DNA from: Variovorax boronicumulans
GTDB taxonomy: Bacteria; Pseudomonadota; Gammaproteobacteria; Burkholderiales; Burkholderiaceae_C
Direction of reading: 5' to 3'
Assembly (NCBI RefSeq): GCF_019352895.1
Contig: NZ_JAAAFX010000004.1
Span: 1,170,714 to 1,234,713 of the forward strand
DNA: 64,000 nt
The notes under the pieces were generated by a model. It worked only from the letters and a program-made list of their open reading frames with translations. It made no database searches and was not told the origin of the DNA. Every line of letters begins with the position of its first letter. The stretch's first letter is position 1. Made by a program: the position numbers and the translations under genes. Positions 1 to 7,758 of this stretch are shown here, piece by piece.

Positions 1-88
1 CCACGATGAACTTGCTGCGCCAGACCGGCGTCTTGCTCGCGAGCAAGGGGCTGGTCGTGTACTGGACGCTGCGGCTGTTGCGGGCCAT
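1..88 (-). CDS. ftsI: FtsI (PBP3), N-terminal fragment cut by the window edge
   Basis: Only the first 29 codons are present. Reading leftward from the ATG at 88 gives MARNSRSVQYTTSPLL, then a Lys/Arg stretch and the beginning of a hydrophobic segment (WRSKFIV). This matches the cytoplasmic tail and start of the single membrane anchor of the septal transpeptidase that cross-links peptidoglycan during division. The start codon shares one base with the ftsL stop (TGATG), so the two genes are translationally coupled. Gene order mraZ-rsmH-ftsL-ftsI is the standard one. The catalytic domain lies outside the window, so the name rests on the N-terminus and synteny. Confidence 0.85.
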   Translation of the reverse strand, partial: MARNSRSVQYTTSPLLASKTPVWRSKFIV

Positions 89-414
89 CAACCGCCCCTT
101 CGCGCTGCCGGCGGCGCCGGGGGCGGCGCCGGGATCGGCGGGATCACCGTGCCGTCGGGGCGCACGTACTGCGTGATCGCCGGCGTGGTGGTGCGCATCT
201 TGAGCTGCTCCTTGGCCAGCCGCTCGACGCGCAGCGGCGTGGCCTGGGCCCGCTTCTCGACCTGCAGCCGATCGCCGTCGACCTCGAGCCGGCGCGCTTC
301 GGTGTTGGCGCGGTCGAGCTCGGTGAAGAGCAGACGCGAGCGGTACTGCGTGTGGACCAGGAACAGCGCGGTCGCCATCACGGCCATCAGCAGGAGCACG
401 TTGAGGCGCGCCAT
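88..414 (-). CDS. ftsL: Cell division protein FtsL
   Basis: A 108-residue bitopic division protein. It forms the FtsQ-FtsB-FtsL complex that activates FtsW/FtsI septal synthesis. A short basic N-terminus is followed by one membrane helix (about residues 4-22, LNVLLLMAVMATALFLVH). Next comes a periplasmic charged coiled coil (about 28-70) and a proline-rich end that looks disordered (about 88-104). Family length is about 90-120 residues. It starts two bases before the rsmH stop region and ends on the ftsI start, so it sits inside a tightly packed operon. FtsL sequences diverge quickly; the call relies on architecture plus position between rsmH and ftsI. Confidence 0.93.
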   Translation of the reverse strand: MARLNVLLLMAVMATALFLVHTQYRSRLLFTELDRANTEARRLEVDGDRLQVEKRAQATPLRVERLAKEQLKMRTTTPAITQYVRPDGTVIPPIPAPPPAPPAARRGG

Positions 415-415
415 G

Positions 416-1354
416 TCAGCTCTCGGTGCGCTCCGCGATGCGCAGGATCGCGCTGCGCGAGCGGGGGTTGCCCGCCACCTCGGCCGCCGACGGGCGGACC
501 CGGCCGAGCGCGCGCAGCTTCATCACCTTGGGCGCCGCGAAGGGCGCGCGGCGGTCGTAGACCTCCTTCGAGTGGGTCGCGATGAACTGCTTGACGATCC
601 GGTCTTCGAGCGAGTGGAACGCGATCACCGCGAGCCGCCCGCCGGGTTCGAGCACCGAGAGGCTGGCCTCTAGCGCTTGTTGCAGCTCTTCAAGCTCGGC
701 GTTGATGAAAATCCGAAGAGCCTGAAATGTGCGCGTTGCAGGGTTCTGGCCCTGCTCGCGGGTTTTGACCGCGCCAGCCACGAGCTCGGCCAGCTCGGTG
801 GTGGTTGAAATTGGGCCCCGTTCTTGTCGGCGAGCATCAATCGCCTTTGCAATCTGAACAGCAAACCGTTCTTCGCCATAGTCACGAATCACCTCTGCAA
901 TCTGCTGAGTTTCGGCCGTCGCCAGCCAGTCGGCCACGCTTTCGCCGCGCGTGGTGTCCATGCGCATGTCGAGCGGGCCGTCGAAACGAAAAGAAAAACC
1001 CCGTGCGGGGTTGTCGATCTGCGGAGAGCTGATGCCCAAGTCCATGAGCAAGCCGGTCACGCTGCGTGGCGGCAGCTCCCCCAGATTCTTGAAACCCTGG
1101 TGCCGAATCGAAAAACGCGCATCGGTGATGCGCGCTGCTTCGGCCACCGCTTCCGCGTCCTTGTCGAACGCGATGAGCCGGGCCTCCGGCGCCAGTTTTT
1201 CCAGCAGCCGCCGGGTGTGTCCCCCGCGGCCGAAGGTGGCATCGACAAAGGTGCCACCGAGCGCGTCCGGCCGGTCGGCGGTCAGTGCGTCGACCGCTTC
1301 CTCCAGCAAGACGGTGGTGTGGGTCCATGAAGTGTCCAAGGCAGCACTCGTCAT
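416..1354 (-). CDS. rsmH: 16S rRNA (cytosine(1402)-N(4))-methyltransferase RsmH
   Basis: 312 residues, close to the 313 of the E. coli enzyme that N4-methylates C1402 in the 16S rRNA decoding centre using SAM. The SAM-binding glycine motif is [10 protein letters not shown] at about residues 38-47. The family signatures [11 protein letters not shown] (about 102-112) and GPLDMRMD (about 130) follow, and the C-terminal part carries [15 protein letters not shown] chose the ATG at 1354 because it shares a base with the mraZ stop (TGATG) and begins [19 protein letters not shown], as homologues do. An open frame continues 29 codons upstream but lies inside mraZ. Second gene of the dcw operon. Confidence 0.96.
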   Translation of the reverse strand: MTSAALDTSWTHTTVLLEEAVDALTADRPDALGGTFVDATFGRGGHTRRLLEKLAPEARLIAFDKDAEAVAEAARITDARFSIRHQGFKNLGELPPRSVTGLLMDLGISSPQIDNPARGFSFRFDGPLDMRMDTTRGESVADWLATAETQQIAEVIRDYGEERFAVQIAKAIDARRQERGPISTTTELAELVAGAVKTREQGQNPATRTFQALRIFINAELEELQQALEASLSVLEPGGRLAVIAFHSLEDRIVKQFIATHSKEVYDRRAPFAAPKVMKLRALGRVRPSAAEVAGNPRSRSAILRIAERTES

Positions 1355-1785
1355 CAGAAAGCGAGGTCCTGGAAGGACTCCGAAGCAAGGCCGGCCTGCA
1401 GGGCCTCGGCCTCCTTGGCGTCGTGCGTGGCCTTGTCCCACAGCTCGAAGTGACTGCCCATGCCCAGCAGCAGCGCGTCACGCGAGATGTTGGCCGCGGC
1501 CCGCAGTTCGGGCGACACCAGCACGCGGCCGGTGCCGTCCATGTCGACGTCCATCGCGTTGCCGAGGAACAGGCGCTTGAGCCACTGGTCCTTGAGCGAC
1601 ATCGCGGCGATGCGTTCGCGGAACTCTTCCCAGGCCGGGCGCGGGAAGACCATCAGGCAGCCGTGCGGATGACGGGTGATCGTGAGTTGACCGCCGGCCG
1701 TTGCGGCCAGCACGTCACGATGCCGGGTCGGCACTGAAAGGCGACCCTTGGCATCCAGACTCAGCGATGAAGCGCCTTGAAACAC
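1354..1785 (-). CDS. mraZ: Transcriptional regulator MraZ
   Basis: 143 residues with two tandem SpoVT/AbrB-type DNA-binding halves (about residues 4-47 and 76-120; [11 protein letters not shown] and [11 protein letters not shown] are the paired signatures). MraZ forms rings that bind short tandem repeats and represses its own operon. The start is taken as GTG at 1785, giving [15 protein letters not shown] like other family members, with AAGGG ten bases upstream. An in-frame GTG at 1821 is less likely because it has no spaced Shine-Dalgarno and would abut the operator. Five 10-bp-spaced GTG repeats lie immediately upstream, consistent with autoregulation. First gene of the dcw operon. Confidence 0.95.
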   Translation of the reverse strand: MFQGASSLSLDAKGRLSVPTRHRDVLAATAGGQLTITRHPHGCLMVFPRPAWEEFRERIAAMSLKDQWLKRLFLGNAMDVDMDGTGRVLVSPELRAAANISRDALLLGMGSHFELWDKATHDAKEAEALQAGLASESFQDLAF

Positions 1786-1829
1786 GGCCACGAAACCCTT
1801 GTGATGGGACAGCGCGGGCACCTCGACGA

Positions 1830-1874
1830 GGCACTAACCGACACTTTTTCCCACTTAACTGCACTTTTTTCCAC
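1830..1874 (-). promoter_or_regulatory. MraZ operator: five GTGNN repeats at exact 10-bp spacing
   Basis: Read on the minus strand, GTG occurs at 1874, 1864, 1854, 1844 and 1834, each exactly ten bases apart: GTGGA, GTGCA, GTGGG, GTGTC and GTGCC, with A/T-rich five-base spacers. E. coli MraZ binds TGGGN repeats separated by five bases, so the geometry is the known one with one or two extra, weaker repeats. The array sits between the mraZ start and a candidate -10, where a bound ring would block transcription. Confidence 0.8.
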
Positions 1875-1900
1875 TGTAGCAGCAAAGTTCAGGCGTGCAA
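1873..1900 (-). promoter_or_regulatory. Candidate sigma-70 promoter of mraZ/dcw
   Basis: On the minus strand TTGCAC (1900-1895), a 16-base spacer, then TACAGT (1878-1873). The -35 is only a half match to consensus, the -10 matches 4 of 6. The -10 touches the first MraZ repeat, which fits repression by occlusion. Assigned by eye from spacing and position only. Confidence 0.35.
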
Positions 1901-1943
1901 TCAGGCGTCGCGAGTATTTTTTGTAATGGAATCAACGACTTAG

Positions 1944-1971
1944 CGCGGTTTCCGAACCTTCGGAAACCGCG
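1944..1971 (-). terminator. Perfect 13-bp inverted repeat after hslU, possible terminator
   Basis: CGCGGTTTCCGAA at 1944-1956 and its exact complement at 1959-1971, around CC. It lies about 75 bases beyond the hslU stop and upstream of mraZ. No T-run follows on either strand, so intrinsic termination is uncertain. An mRNA-stabilising hairpin or a protein-binding palindrome are alternatives. The surrounding 1875-2046 region is AT-richer than its neighbours and holds no gene. Confidence 0.4.
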
Positions 1972-2046
1972 AATTCCGTTGCAAATGAAGCACTTAGCTC
2001 ACGCAGTGAATGTGTTGCGTGAACCGACAGGCCGTTGCAGTCCGCC

Positions 2047-3372
2047 TCAAAGGATGAAACGCGACAGGTCCTCGTCGTGACTTAGTGCCGCAAGCCGCTG
2101 ATCGACGTAGGCCGCGTCGATGCGGACCGTCTGACCGGACAGCTTGGTGGCGTCGAAGCTGATCTCGTCGAGCAGCCGCTCCATCACCGTCGACAGCCGC
2201 CGTGCGCCGATGTTCTCGGTGCGCTCGTTGACCTCGAAGGCGATGCTCGCCAGCCGCGTGATGCCTTCGGGCGCGAACTCGATGGTCACGCCTTCGGTGG
2301 CCAGCAGGGCCTGGTACTGCTTGACCAGCGAAGCACGGGTCTGCGTGAGGATGGCCTCGAAATCGGCCACCGACAGCGACTGCAGCTCGACGCGGATCGG
2401 GAAGCGGCCCTGCAGCTCGGGGATCAGGTCGCTGGGCTTGCTCACATGGAACGCGCCGCTGGCGATGAACAGGATGTGGTCGGTGCGCACCACGCCGTAC
2501 TTGGTGCTCACGGCCGTGCCCTCGACCAGCGGCAGCAGGTCGCGCTGCACGCCCTGGCGCGACACGTCGCTGCCCTGCGCCTCGGCGCGGGTGGCGACCT
2601 TGTCGATCTCGTCGATGAACACGATGCCGTTCTGCTCGGCGTTGGCGATGGCCTGGGCGCGGATCTCTTCCTCGTTGACCAGCTTGCCGGCCTCCTCGTC
2701 GATCAGCAGGCGCATCGCCTCGGCGATCTTGAGCTTGCGCGTCTTGCGCTTGGCGCCGCCCATCTGGCCAAACATGCCGCGCAATTGCTCGGTCATCTCC
2801 TCCATGCCGGCGGGGCCCATGATCTCGAGCGGCGTGCGGGTCTCGGCCAGGTCGAGCTCGATCTCCTTGTCGTCGAGCTCGTGCTCGCGCAGCTTCTTGC
2901 GGAAGGCCTGGCGGGTGGGGTTGGGCGCGTCCAGCACCGCGGCGCCGTCGGCACCGCGCGCGGGCGGCAGCAGCACGTCGAGGATGCGCTCCTCGGCCGC
3001 GTCCTCGGCGCGCATGCGCACCTTGGTGCTTTCCTTCTCGCGGGTCTGCTTGACCGCGATCTCGGCCAGGTCGCGGATGATCGCGTCGACGTCCTTGCCG
3101 ACGTAGCCGACCTCGGTGAACTTGGTGGCCTCGACCTTGATGAAGGGCGCATCGGCCAGCCGCGCCAGGCGGCGTGCGATCTCGGTCTTGCCGACACCCG
3201 TCGGGCCGATCATCAGGATGTTCTTGGGCGTGATCTCGTGGCGCAGCGTGCCTTCGACCTGCTGGCGGCGCCAGCGGTTGCGCAGCGCAATGGCCACGGC
3301 GCGCTTGGCGTCCGGCTGGCCGACGATGTGGTTGTCGAGTTCGGAGACGATCTCCTGCGGGGTCATGGACAT
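2047..3372 (-). CDS. hslU: ATP-dependent protease ATPase subunit HslU
   Basis: 441 residues (E. coli 443). AAA+ unfoldase ring that feeds unfolded substrates into the HslV peptidase in the cytoplasm. Walker A GPTGVGKT is at residues 56-63, with the pore motif GYVGKD about 30 residues later. The I-domain insertion carries many Glu/Arg. Walker [11 protein letters not shown] is near 250 and the arginine-finger segment is GRFPIRVEL. The C-terminus DEDLSRFIL is the conserved tail that docks between HslV subunits. The start at 3372 (MSMTPQEIV) lies one base from the hslV stop; ATG at 3366 is an alternative. Cotranscribed with hslV. Confidence 0.97.
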   Translation of the reverse strand: MSMTPQEIVSELDNHIVGQPDAKRAVAIALRNRWRRQQVEGTLRHEITPKNILMIGPTGVGKTEIARRLARLADAPFIKVEATKFTEVGYVGKDVDAIIRDLAEIAVKQTREKESTKVRMRAEDAAEERILDVLLPPARGADGAAVLDAPNPTRQAFRKKLREHELDDKEIELDLAETRTPLEIMGPAGMEEMTEQLRGMFGQMGGAKRKTRKLKIAEAMRLLIDEEAGKLVNEEEIRAQAIANAEQNGIVFIDEIDKVATRAEAQGSDVSRQGVQRDLLPLVEGTAVSTKYGVVRTDHILFIASGAFHVSKPSDLIPELQGRFPIRVELQSLSVADFEAILTQTRASLVKQYQALLATEGVTIEFAPEGITRLASIAFEVNERTENIGARRLSTVMERLLDEISFDATKLSGQTVRIDAAYVDQRLAALSHDEDLSRFIL

Positions 3373-3373
3373 G

Positions 3374-3919
3374 TCAGAGCGTCTCAATCGTGTGGTGCAT
3401 GTTGGTGTAGATGCAGAGGTCGGCGGCGATCTCGAGCGACTTCTTGACGATCTCCGCGGCCGAGAGCTCGGTGTTCTCGAGCAATGCCTTGGCAGCCGAC
3501 TGGGCATAGGCACCGCCCGAACCGATGGCCACGATGCCGTCTTCGGGCTCGAGCACGTCGCCGTTGCCGGTGATGATCAGCGAGGTGGTGGCGTCGGCCA
3601 CGGCCAGCATGGCCTCGAGGCGGCGCAGCACGCGGTCGGTGCGCCAGTCCTTGGTCAGCTCGACCGCGGCGCGGGCCAGCTGGCCCTGGTGCTTCTCGAG
3701 CTTGGCCTCGAAACGCTCGAACAGAGTGAAGGCATCGGCCGTGGCACCGGCAAAGCCCGCGATGACCTTGCCGTGGTGCAGCCGGCGCACCTTGCGCGCC
3801 GAGCCCTTGATGACGATGTTGCCGAGCGTGACCTGCCCGTCGCCGCCGATGGCGACCTGGTCGCCCCCGGGGCCCTTGCGGCGCACGCTGATGATCGTGG
3901 TTCCGTGAAATTGTTCCAT
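3374..3919 (-). CDS. hslV: ATP-dependent protease peptidase subunit HslV
   Basis: 181 residues. Threonine peptidase of the HslVU protease, a double hexamer resembling the proteasome beta ring. The start at 3919 gives MEQFHG followed by TTIISVRR, so a six-residue propeptide must be removed to expose the N-terminal catalytic Thr7. E. coli HslV loses only Met. [11 protein letters not shown] near residue 125 is another family signature. No clear Shine-Dalgarno precedes the ATG; an in-frame GTG at 3928 would add MAP. The gene is followed directly by hslU. A heat-shock-type promoter candidate lies immediately upstream. Confidence 0.97.
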   Translation of the reverse strand: MEQFHGTTIISVRRKGPGGDQVAIGGDGQVTLGNIVIKGSARKVRRLHHGKVIAGFAGATADAFTLFERFEAKLEKHQGQLARAAVELTKDWRTDRVLRRLEAMLAVADATTSLIITGNGDVLEPEDGIVAIGSGGAYAQSAAKALLENTELSAAEIVKKSLEIAADLCIYTNMHHTIETL

Positions 3920-3926
3920 CGGAGCC

Positions 3927-3954
3927 ACTTGGGGTCACCCGGCCCCAATGCAAG
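3927..3954 (-). promoter_or_regulatory. Candidate sigma-32 (heat-shock) promoter of hslVU
   Basis: On the minus strand CTTGCAT (3954-3948), a 13-base spacer, then CCCCAAGT (3934-3927). The sigma-32 consensus is CTTGAAA, 11-16 bases, CCCCATNT, so 5 of 7 and 6 of 7 defined positions match. E. coli hslVU is a sigma-32 operon. If real, transcription would start almost at the ATG (3919), implying a leaderless mRNA, in line with the missing ribosome-binding site. Confidence 0.4.
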
Positions 3955-3966
3955 AGCGGGCGGGCG

Positions 3967-4539
3967 TCAGAAGCCCTGCGGAGGACATGGCGCATCGAGG
4001 ATGCGTACCCCGCCCTGCGCGTCCAGCGCGAGCTGCCGCGCCTGGACAAGCCAATCGCGGCGAATGCAGGGCAGCGTCGCCTGGATCAGCGCATCCGGCG
4101 TCAGGGCCGCACTGTCGGTCTCGAACAGTCGGCGCGCCTTTTGCGGGGTGTCCGACCAGCGCGCCGCCGCCTCTGCGAAGTAGACGCTGTCGCACCAGGC
4201 GCCATAGTCGGAAAGCAGCACCTGGTCGGCAGGACAGTCGAGTTCGAGCAGCACCATCCGGCCATCTTCCAGCTGGTCGTCGCTCAGCAGCATGCGCGCC
4301 ACCTCAGCACCGGGCGGCCGCTGGTGTGCGCCGCAGGAATGCCAACCCCAGACCGGCGGATGGACGCCGCACGACAACCCGCGTTCCGCCATGGCCAGAC
4401 ACATGAAGCGGTACGCCGCCGTCTCATCCGGAGACACATGCGTCCAGTGCCCCGTCAGCAGGCTGTCGCGCAGCAGGGCATGCAGTTGAGCCTCGGCCTG
4501 GAAGGACCACACCTTGACCGTAGAGGCCCCGCTCTTCAT
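3967..4539 (-). CDS. DUF3841-type protein of unknown function
   Basis: 190 residues, no signal peptide or membrane helix, probably cytoplasmic. The pattern resembles DUF3841. An N-terminal VWSFQAEAQLHALL segment is followed by AYRFMCLAMAERGL and PPVWGWHSCG. The later LLELDCPADQVLLSDYGAWC matches the family's acidic 'leucine/aspartate' block, and the C-terminal IQATLPCIRRDWLV resembles its close. The function of this family is not known. It is downstream of a larger uncharacterised gene (stop near 4585) and upstream of hslV, all on the same strand. Start ATG at 4539 with no strong Shine-Dalgarno. The family call is from remembered motif pattern; a profile search would settle it. Confidence 0.75.
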   Translation of the reverse strand: MKSGASTVKVWSFQAEAQLHALLRDSLLTGHWTHVSPDETAAYRFMCLAMAERGLSCGVHPPVWGWHSCGAHQRPPGAEVARMLLSDDQLEDGRMVLLELDCPADQVLLSDYGAWCDSVYFAEAAARWSDTPQKARRLFETDSAALTPDALIQATLPCIRRDWLVQARQLALDAQGGVRILDAPCPPQGF

Positions 4540-4584
4540 GGGTGCCGCGGTGACCCCGGATCGCGGGACCGGACGCCCACCACC

Positions 4585-6171
4585 CTAGTTCTCGCGCACC
4601 CGCACCAGCGCGTGGTCGGCGATGCCCACCACCTTGAAGAAGGCCGCGATCAGCCGGTGCGCATCGACGAACTGCACGCGCTGGCCGCTGGCGTCGCGTT
4701 CGGTGACCCAGTTCAGCAGCGTGCCCGCGGCCGCGAGATCGAGCCGCACCAGCGCGGCGCAGGAAATGGTGGCGGCGCCCGCCGGATGGCTGGTGCCGGC
4801 CTCGGCAATCTCGGCATCGAGCCGGCGCCAGGTCGAGACCGAATCACCGCTCAGGTCGCCGGCCAGCGTGGCTCGCATCGAGTCCGGTCCGGCGTTCGCC
4901 GCGGGCAGGGCAGCGGCCGAGAGGCCCATCGGGCCGGAACGGGGCGCGGCCGAGGCATCCGATGCCAGGCAACGGCCGCGCGGGTCTTCCCAGGGCGGCG
5001 GCGACACCTCGTAGGTGATGCAGTAGTTGAGCGCGGCCAGCTCGAAGGGGTCGACCAGGTTCAGCAGCCGCAGCGCCGCCATGCGCAACTGCCACCATCC
5101 CTGTTCGGTGTTTCGTTCGTTGACCGGCGTGGCCTTTTCGAGCACCGCCAGCAGGCGCCCGGCGCCCAGGAAACGCATGTCGACCGGCGACGCCGCCCAG
5201 TGGGCGAACAGCGCGCGCAAGGGCCCGGCCGCATTGGGCTCGATGCCGCTCAACAGCCGCCAGTCGAGCGTCCAGACATTGCCGGCCGCGGACAGCGCCC
5301 GCGTGAGCTCGGCCAGGCTTTCGCGCGTGACCTGGGCCGGGCTGCGCCAGTCGGCCTCGTGGCTGCCACCGACGGCCGCCTGGGTCTTCACGTTGCGCGC
5401 GAGCGCGCGCAGCGACACCCAGGCGGGGCCGTTGCGCTTGAGGCGCTGGGCGTAGCGGGTGCTGGCGGCCGCGAATTTCTCGGCATCGCCGGTCGCGCGG
5501 TAGAGGTCGAGCAGCGCCAGCCAGTTCTCGTTGTGATCGACCTGGCCTTCGACCACCAGGCTCTGCAGCAGGATCGATTCGGCACCGGCATCGTCGCCAT
5601 GCGCAAAGCGGATCGCGGCCTCGTCGAGCGCGCTGTCGTAGACCAGCAACGGCGACGGCACGCTGGACGGCGCGTGGTCGACGGCCATGGGGGACGACGC
5701 GGCAGGCACCGCGTGTTCGGGCGGCAGGCCGGGCGTGGTGTCGGCGTAGGCGCGGGCACGCTGCGCGGCCAGTTCCTCGGGATTGACCGACGAGACCGAT
5801 TCCTCGGCCGGGCCGCCCTTCCACCACTGTTGGGACATCTGCTCTTCGATCTCGTCGATCTTCTTGAGCGTCAGGGCCCGCCCCTCGGTCTTGCCCGAGG
5901 AGTTGCCGACGTTGAGCGAGGACGGCTGGTCGGGGTCGTGTGCGCCGGCGGCCTCGCGCTGGCGCAGCTTGCGCAGCACGTCGAACTCGCGGCGGCGCAC
6001 GAAGTCGTTGCGCTGGCGCCGCTCGATCATCTCCTTGAGCATCTCGCGGCTGTAGCCGTTCTCGTCGGTGCCGGTCTCCTGCGCATCGAGCTCGGTCCAG
6101 TCCTTGAGCGGATTGCGCACGAACTTGGCCACTTTCGAGAGCAGGCGGCCGGACGGTTCTTCCTTGGACAT
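4585..6171 (-). CDS. Conserved protein with STAS-like C-terminus, function unknown
   Basis: 528 residues from ATG 6171 (MSKEEPSGRLL). Residues 1-110 are highly charged and probably helical (MLKEMIERRQRNDFVRRREF). The middle, about 190-350, contains TPR-like helical pairs (DEAAIRFAHGDDAGAESILL, LLDLYRATGDAEKFAAA). The last 80 residues resemble a STAS/NTP-sensing fold (ISCAALVRLDLAAAGTLLNW). Proteins of this layout sit beside dksA and hslUV in relatives; no function is established that I know of. No membrane segment is visible. A start at 6216 is possible, but MSKEEP fits better. It lies about 110 bases downstream of dksA on the same strand and could be cotranscribed. Confidence 0.75.
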   Translation of the reverse strand: MSKEEPSGRLLSKVAKFVRNPLKDWTELDAQETGTDENGYSREMLKEMIERRQRNDFVRRREFDVLRKLRQREAAGAHDPDQPSSLNVGNSSGKTEGRALTLKKIDEIEEQMSQQWWKGGPAEESVSSVNPEELAAQRARAYADTTPGLPPEHAVPAASSPMAVDHAPSSVPSPLLVYDSALDEAAIRFAHGDDAGAESILLQSLVVEGQVDHNENWLALLDLYRATGDAEKFAAASTRYAQRLKRNGPAWVSLRALARNVKTQAAVGGSHEADWRSPAQVTRESLAELTRALSAAGNVWTLDWRLLSGIEPNAAGPLRALFAHWAASPVDMRFLGAGRLLAVLEKATPVNERNTEQGWWQLRMAALRLLNLVDPFELAALNYCITYEVSPPPWEDPRGRCLASDASAAPRSGPMGLSAAALPAANAGPDSMRATLAGDLSGDSVSTWRRLDAEIAEAGTSHPAGAATISCAALVRLDLAAAGTLLNWVTERDASGQRVQFVDAHRLIAAFFKVVGIADHALVRVREN

Positions 6172-6284
6172 GGCCTTCCCGTCAGGAACCCGAAGCCGCG
6201 TCGTGGCCAGCGCCACGCACGCCCATGCAAGGCTGCGCCCGAACCGGAAGCCGGGTCAGCCACAGCACGGGACACGCACGCAGG

Positions 6285-7295
6285 CTAGTCACCGAACATC
6301 TTCTGCTTGAGTTCGCGGCGTTGCTGCGCTTCGAGCGACAGCGTGGCGGTCGGGCGGGCCAGCAGGCGGCCGACGCCGATCGGCTCGCCGGTCTCGTCGC
6401 AGTAGCCGTAGTCGCCGGCATCGATGCGCTGGATCGATTGCTCGATCTTCTTGAGCAGCTTGCGTTCGCGGTCGCGCGTGCGCAGTTCCAGCGCATGCTC
6501 TTCCTCGATGGTCGCGCGGTCGGCCGGGTCCGGCACGACGACGGTGTCTTCGCGCAGGTGCTCGGTGGTCTCGCCGGCGTTCTCGAGGATGCCGCGCTTG
6601 AGCTCGACCAGCTTCAGGCGGAAGAACGCCATCTGCTTGTCGTTCATGTACTCGGCGTCGGGCATGGCGATGACCTCGGCATCGACCAGTTCCTCGGCGG
6701 TCTTGGTCTTCCAGTTGTTGGCGAGCTTCGGGTCTTTCTTCACGGCCACATGCGGCGGCGGCACCAGGGCGGTCGACACGATCTGGGTGAAGCTGGACTT
6801 GGCGGCGGTCGAAGCGACCGACTGGGCCATCGAAGGCACGGTCAGTTGCGACAGGCGCGAGACCCGTCCGCCGCGTGCGGCGGGCGCTGGAGGCGTGGCG
6901 ATGGTCGCGGTCGAAGTTGTCGCCGGGGCGGAAGTGGAGGCGGCAGCCGTCTTTTTCATGGGGGTCGGGGGAGCTGGAAGAACGGCAGCGGAACTGCCGA
7001 CAGGTTTGGATGACGATGGGCCCACGCCTGCAGTCTTGGTTGCAGCAGCGACAAGCTTGGCGGATTTTTTCGCAGCGGGCGCGGCCTTGGCCGGTGACGC
7101 TGCGGACTTTTTGGAAGCGCTCTTCTCCTTCGGGGCAGAAGCCGGCGCGGTGGCGGAAACCTTCTTCACCGCAGGGGACGCCTGCTTGGCCGCCGCCGCA
7201 TGCTTTGCTGCGGCGGGCCGGGTGGCGGGCGTTGCCTTGGCGGCGGGTTTCTTCACGGTGACTGGCTCCTTGAACGAACTGGAACGCGCTTTCAC
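6285..7295 (-). CDS. dksA: RNA polymerase-binding factor DksA with long Ala/Lys N-terminal tail
   Basis: 336 residues, about twice the 151 of E. coli DksA. The last ~126 residues (from MPDAEYMNDKQ, about 211) are the DksA core. It has a coiled coil whose tip carries DPADRA (Asp256, Asp259), the acidic residues that enter the RNA polymerase secondary channel with ppGpp. The C-terminal globule YGYCDETGEPIG...ARPTATLSLEAQ keeps only one of the four zinc cysteines (Cys299). Residues 1-190 are Ala/Lys/Pro/Ser-rich, like histone-H1-type tails. The GTG start at 7295 is supported by GGAGGAGA six bases upstream. Expected role: stringent-response control of rRNA and amino-acid promoters. Confidence 0.93.
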   Translation of the reverse strand: MKARSSSFKEPVTVKKPAAKATPATRPAAAKHAAAAKQASPAVKKVSATAPASAPKEKSASKKSAASPAKAAPAAKKSAKLVAAATKTAGVGPSSSKPVGSSAAVLPAPPTPMKKTAAASTSAPATTSTATIATPPAPAARGGRVSRLSQLTVPSMAQSVASTAAKSSFTQIVSTALVPPPHVAVKKDPKLANNWKTKTAEELVDAEVIAMPDAEYMNDKQMAFFRLKLVELKRGILENAGETTEHLREDTVVVPDPADRATIEEEHALELRTRDRERKLLKKIEQSIQRIDAGDYGYCDETGEPIGVGRLLARPTATLSLEAQQRRELKQKMFGD

Positions 7296-7697
7296 TGGGT
7301 GTCTCCTCCCATGGGAGCCCTGCGGGCTCCACGTTGTCGAGGTGCTCGCCTGTCGGCGAACCCCGGGGTTATACCCCTTAAAGCTCTCCAGAAACACGCG
7401 GCACCCCGTGCCGACAGCCACATCCCGTCGTGGGGGACCGGTCTGGCTCTCGGAACAGGCGCGCGATTGTATAGAGAACTCGGGGGCGCGGGCGAGGTCT
7501 TGGCGCGCTGCCTGTCCCCGCCGGCACGGCCGCGCCGCGCACGGGAGGGCGACGCCTTGCGCCGTCCGGGCGCAGGCGTCGGCGGCCTTCCGTCCCTCGA
7601 CCCGGAATGGAAGACCTTGAATAAAAAGGCAGTATGGGTGCCCGGATCGGCACGGCCCGCGCGCTCGGCCGGTGCCATGCCCCCACCCGGCCCCATG
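7296..7697. other. Non-coding leader region of dksA
   Basis: About 400 bases between the cobW-type terminator and dksA. The only signal seen is a -10-like TATACAAT on the minus strand (7473-7466), followed by a very GC-rich stretch (CGCGCGCC). There is no recognisable -35 at the right distance. GC-rich discriminators are typical of ppGpp/DksA-sensitive promoters, so autoregulation is conceivable. No credible small gene was seen. Confidence 0.4.
7302..7309 (-). promoter_or_regulatory. Strong Shine-Dalgarno fixing the dksA GTG start
   Basis: GGAGGAGA on the minus strand, followed by six bases and GTG at 7295. No other start in the frame has a comparable site, so the Ala/Lys-rich tail is most likely translated. 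Confidence 0.7.
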
Positions 7698-7732
7698 AAA
7701 AAACGGCGCGCCTCCTGGCGAAAGCGCGCCGT
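7698..7732 (-). terminator. Rho-independent terminator of the COG0523 GTPase gene
   Basis: On the minus strand the perfect 9-bp arms ACGGCGCGC (7732-7724) and GCGCGCCGT (7711-7703) enclose a 12-base loop and are followed by six T (7703-7698). It lies 26 bases past the gene's stop codon. Confidence 0.87.
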
Positions 7733-7758
7733 GCTTCAGGGCCGAAGCCGCAATCGCG

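Noticed and set aside
1354..1821. mraZ start at 1821
   Set aside because: The upstream GTG lacks a spaced Shine-Dalgarno and would sit against the operator repeats; the GTG at 1785 has AAGGG and gives the family N-terminus.
4141..6288. A 715-codon plus-strand frame
   Set aside because: Antisense to the DUF3841-like and STAS-like genes; low-complexity and no ribosome site.
7617..7645. Forward promoter TTGAAT...TATGGG
   Set aside because: Spacing is only about ten bases and no plus-strand gene follows.
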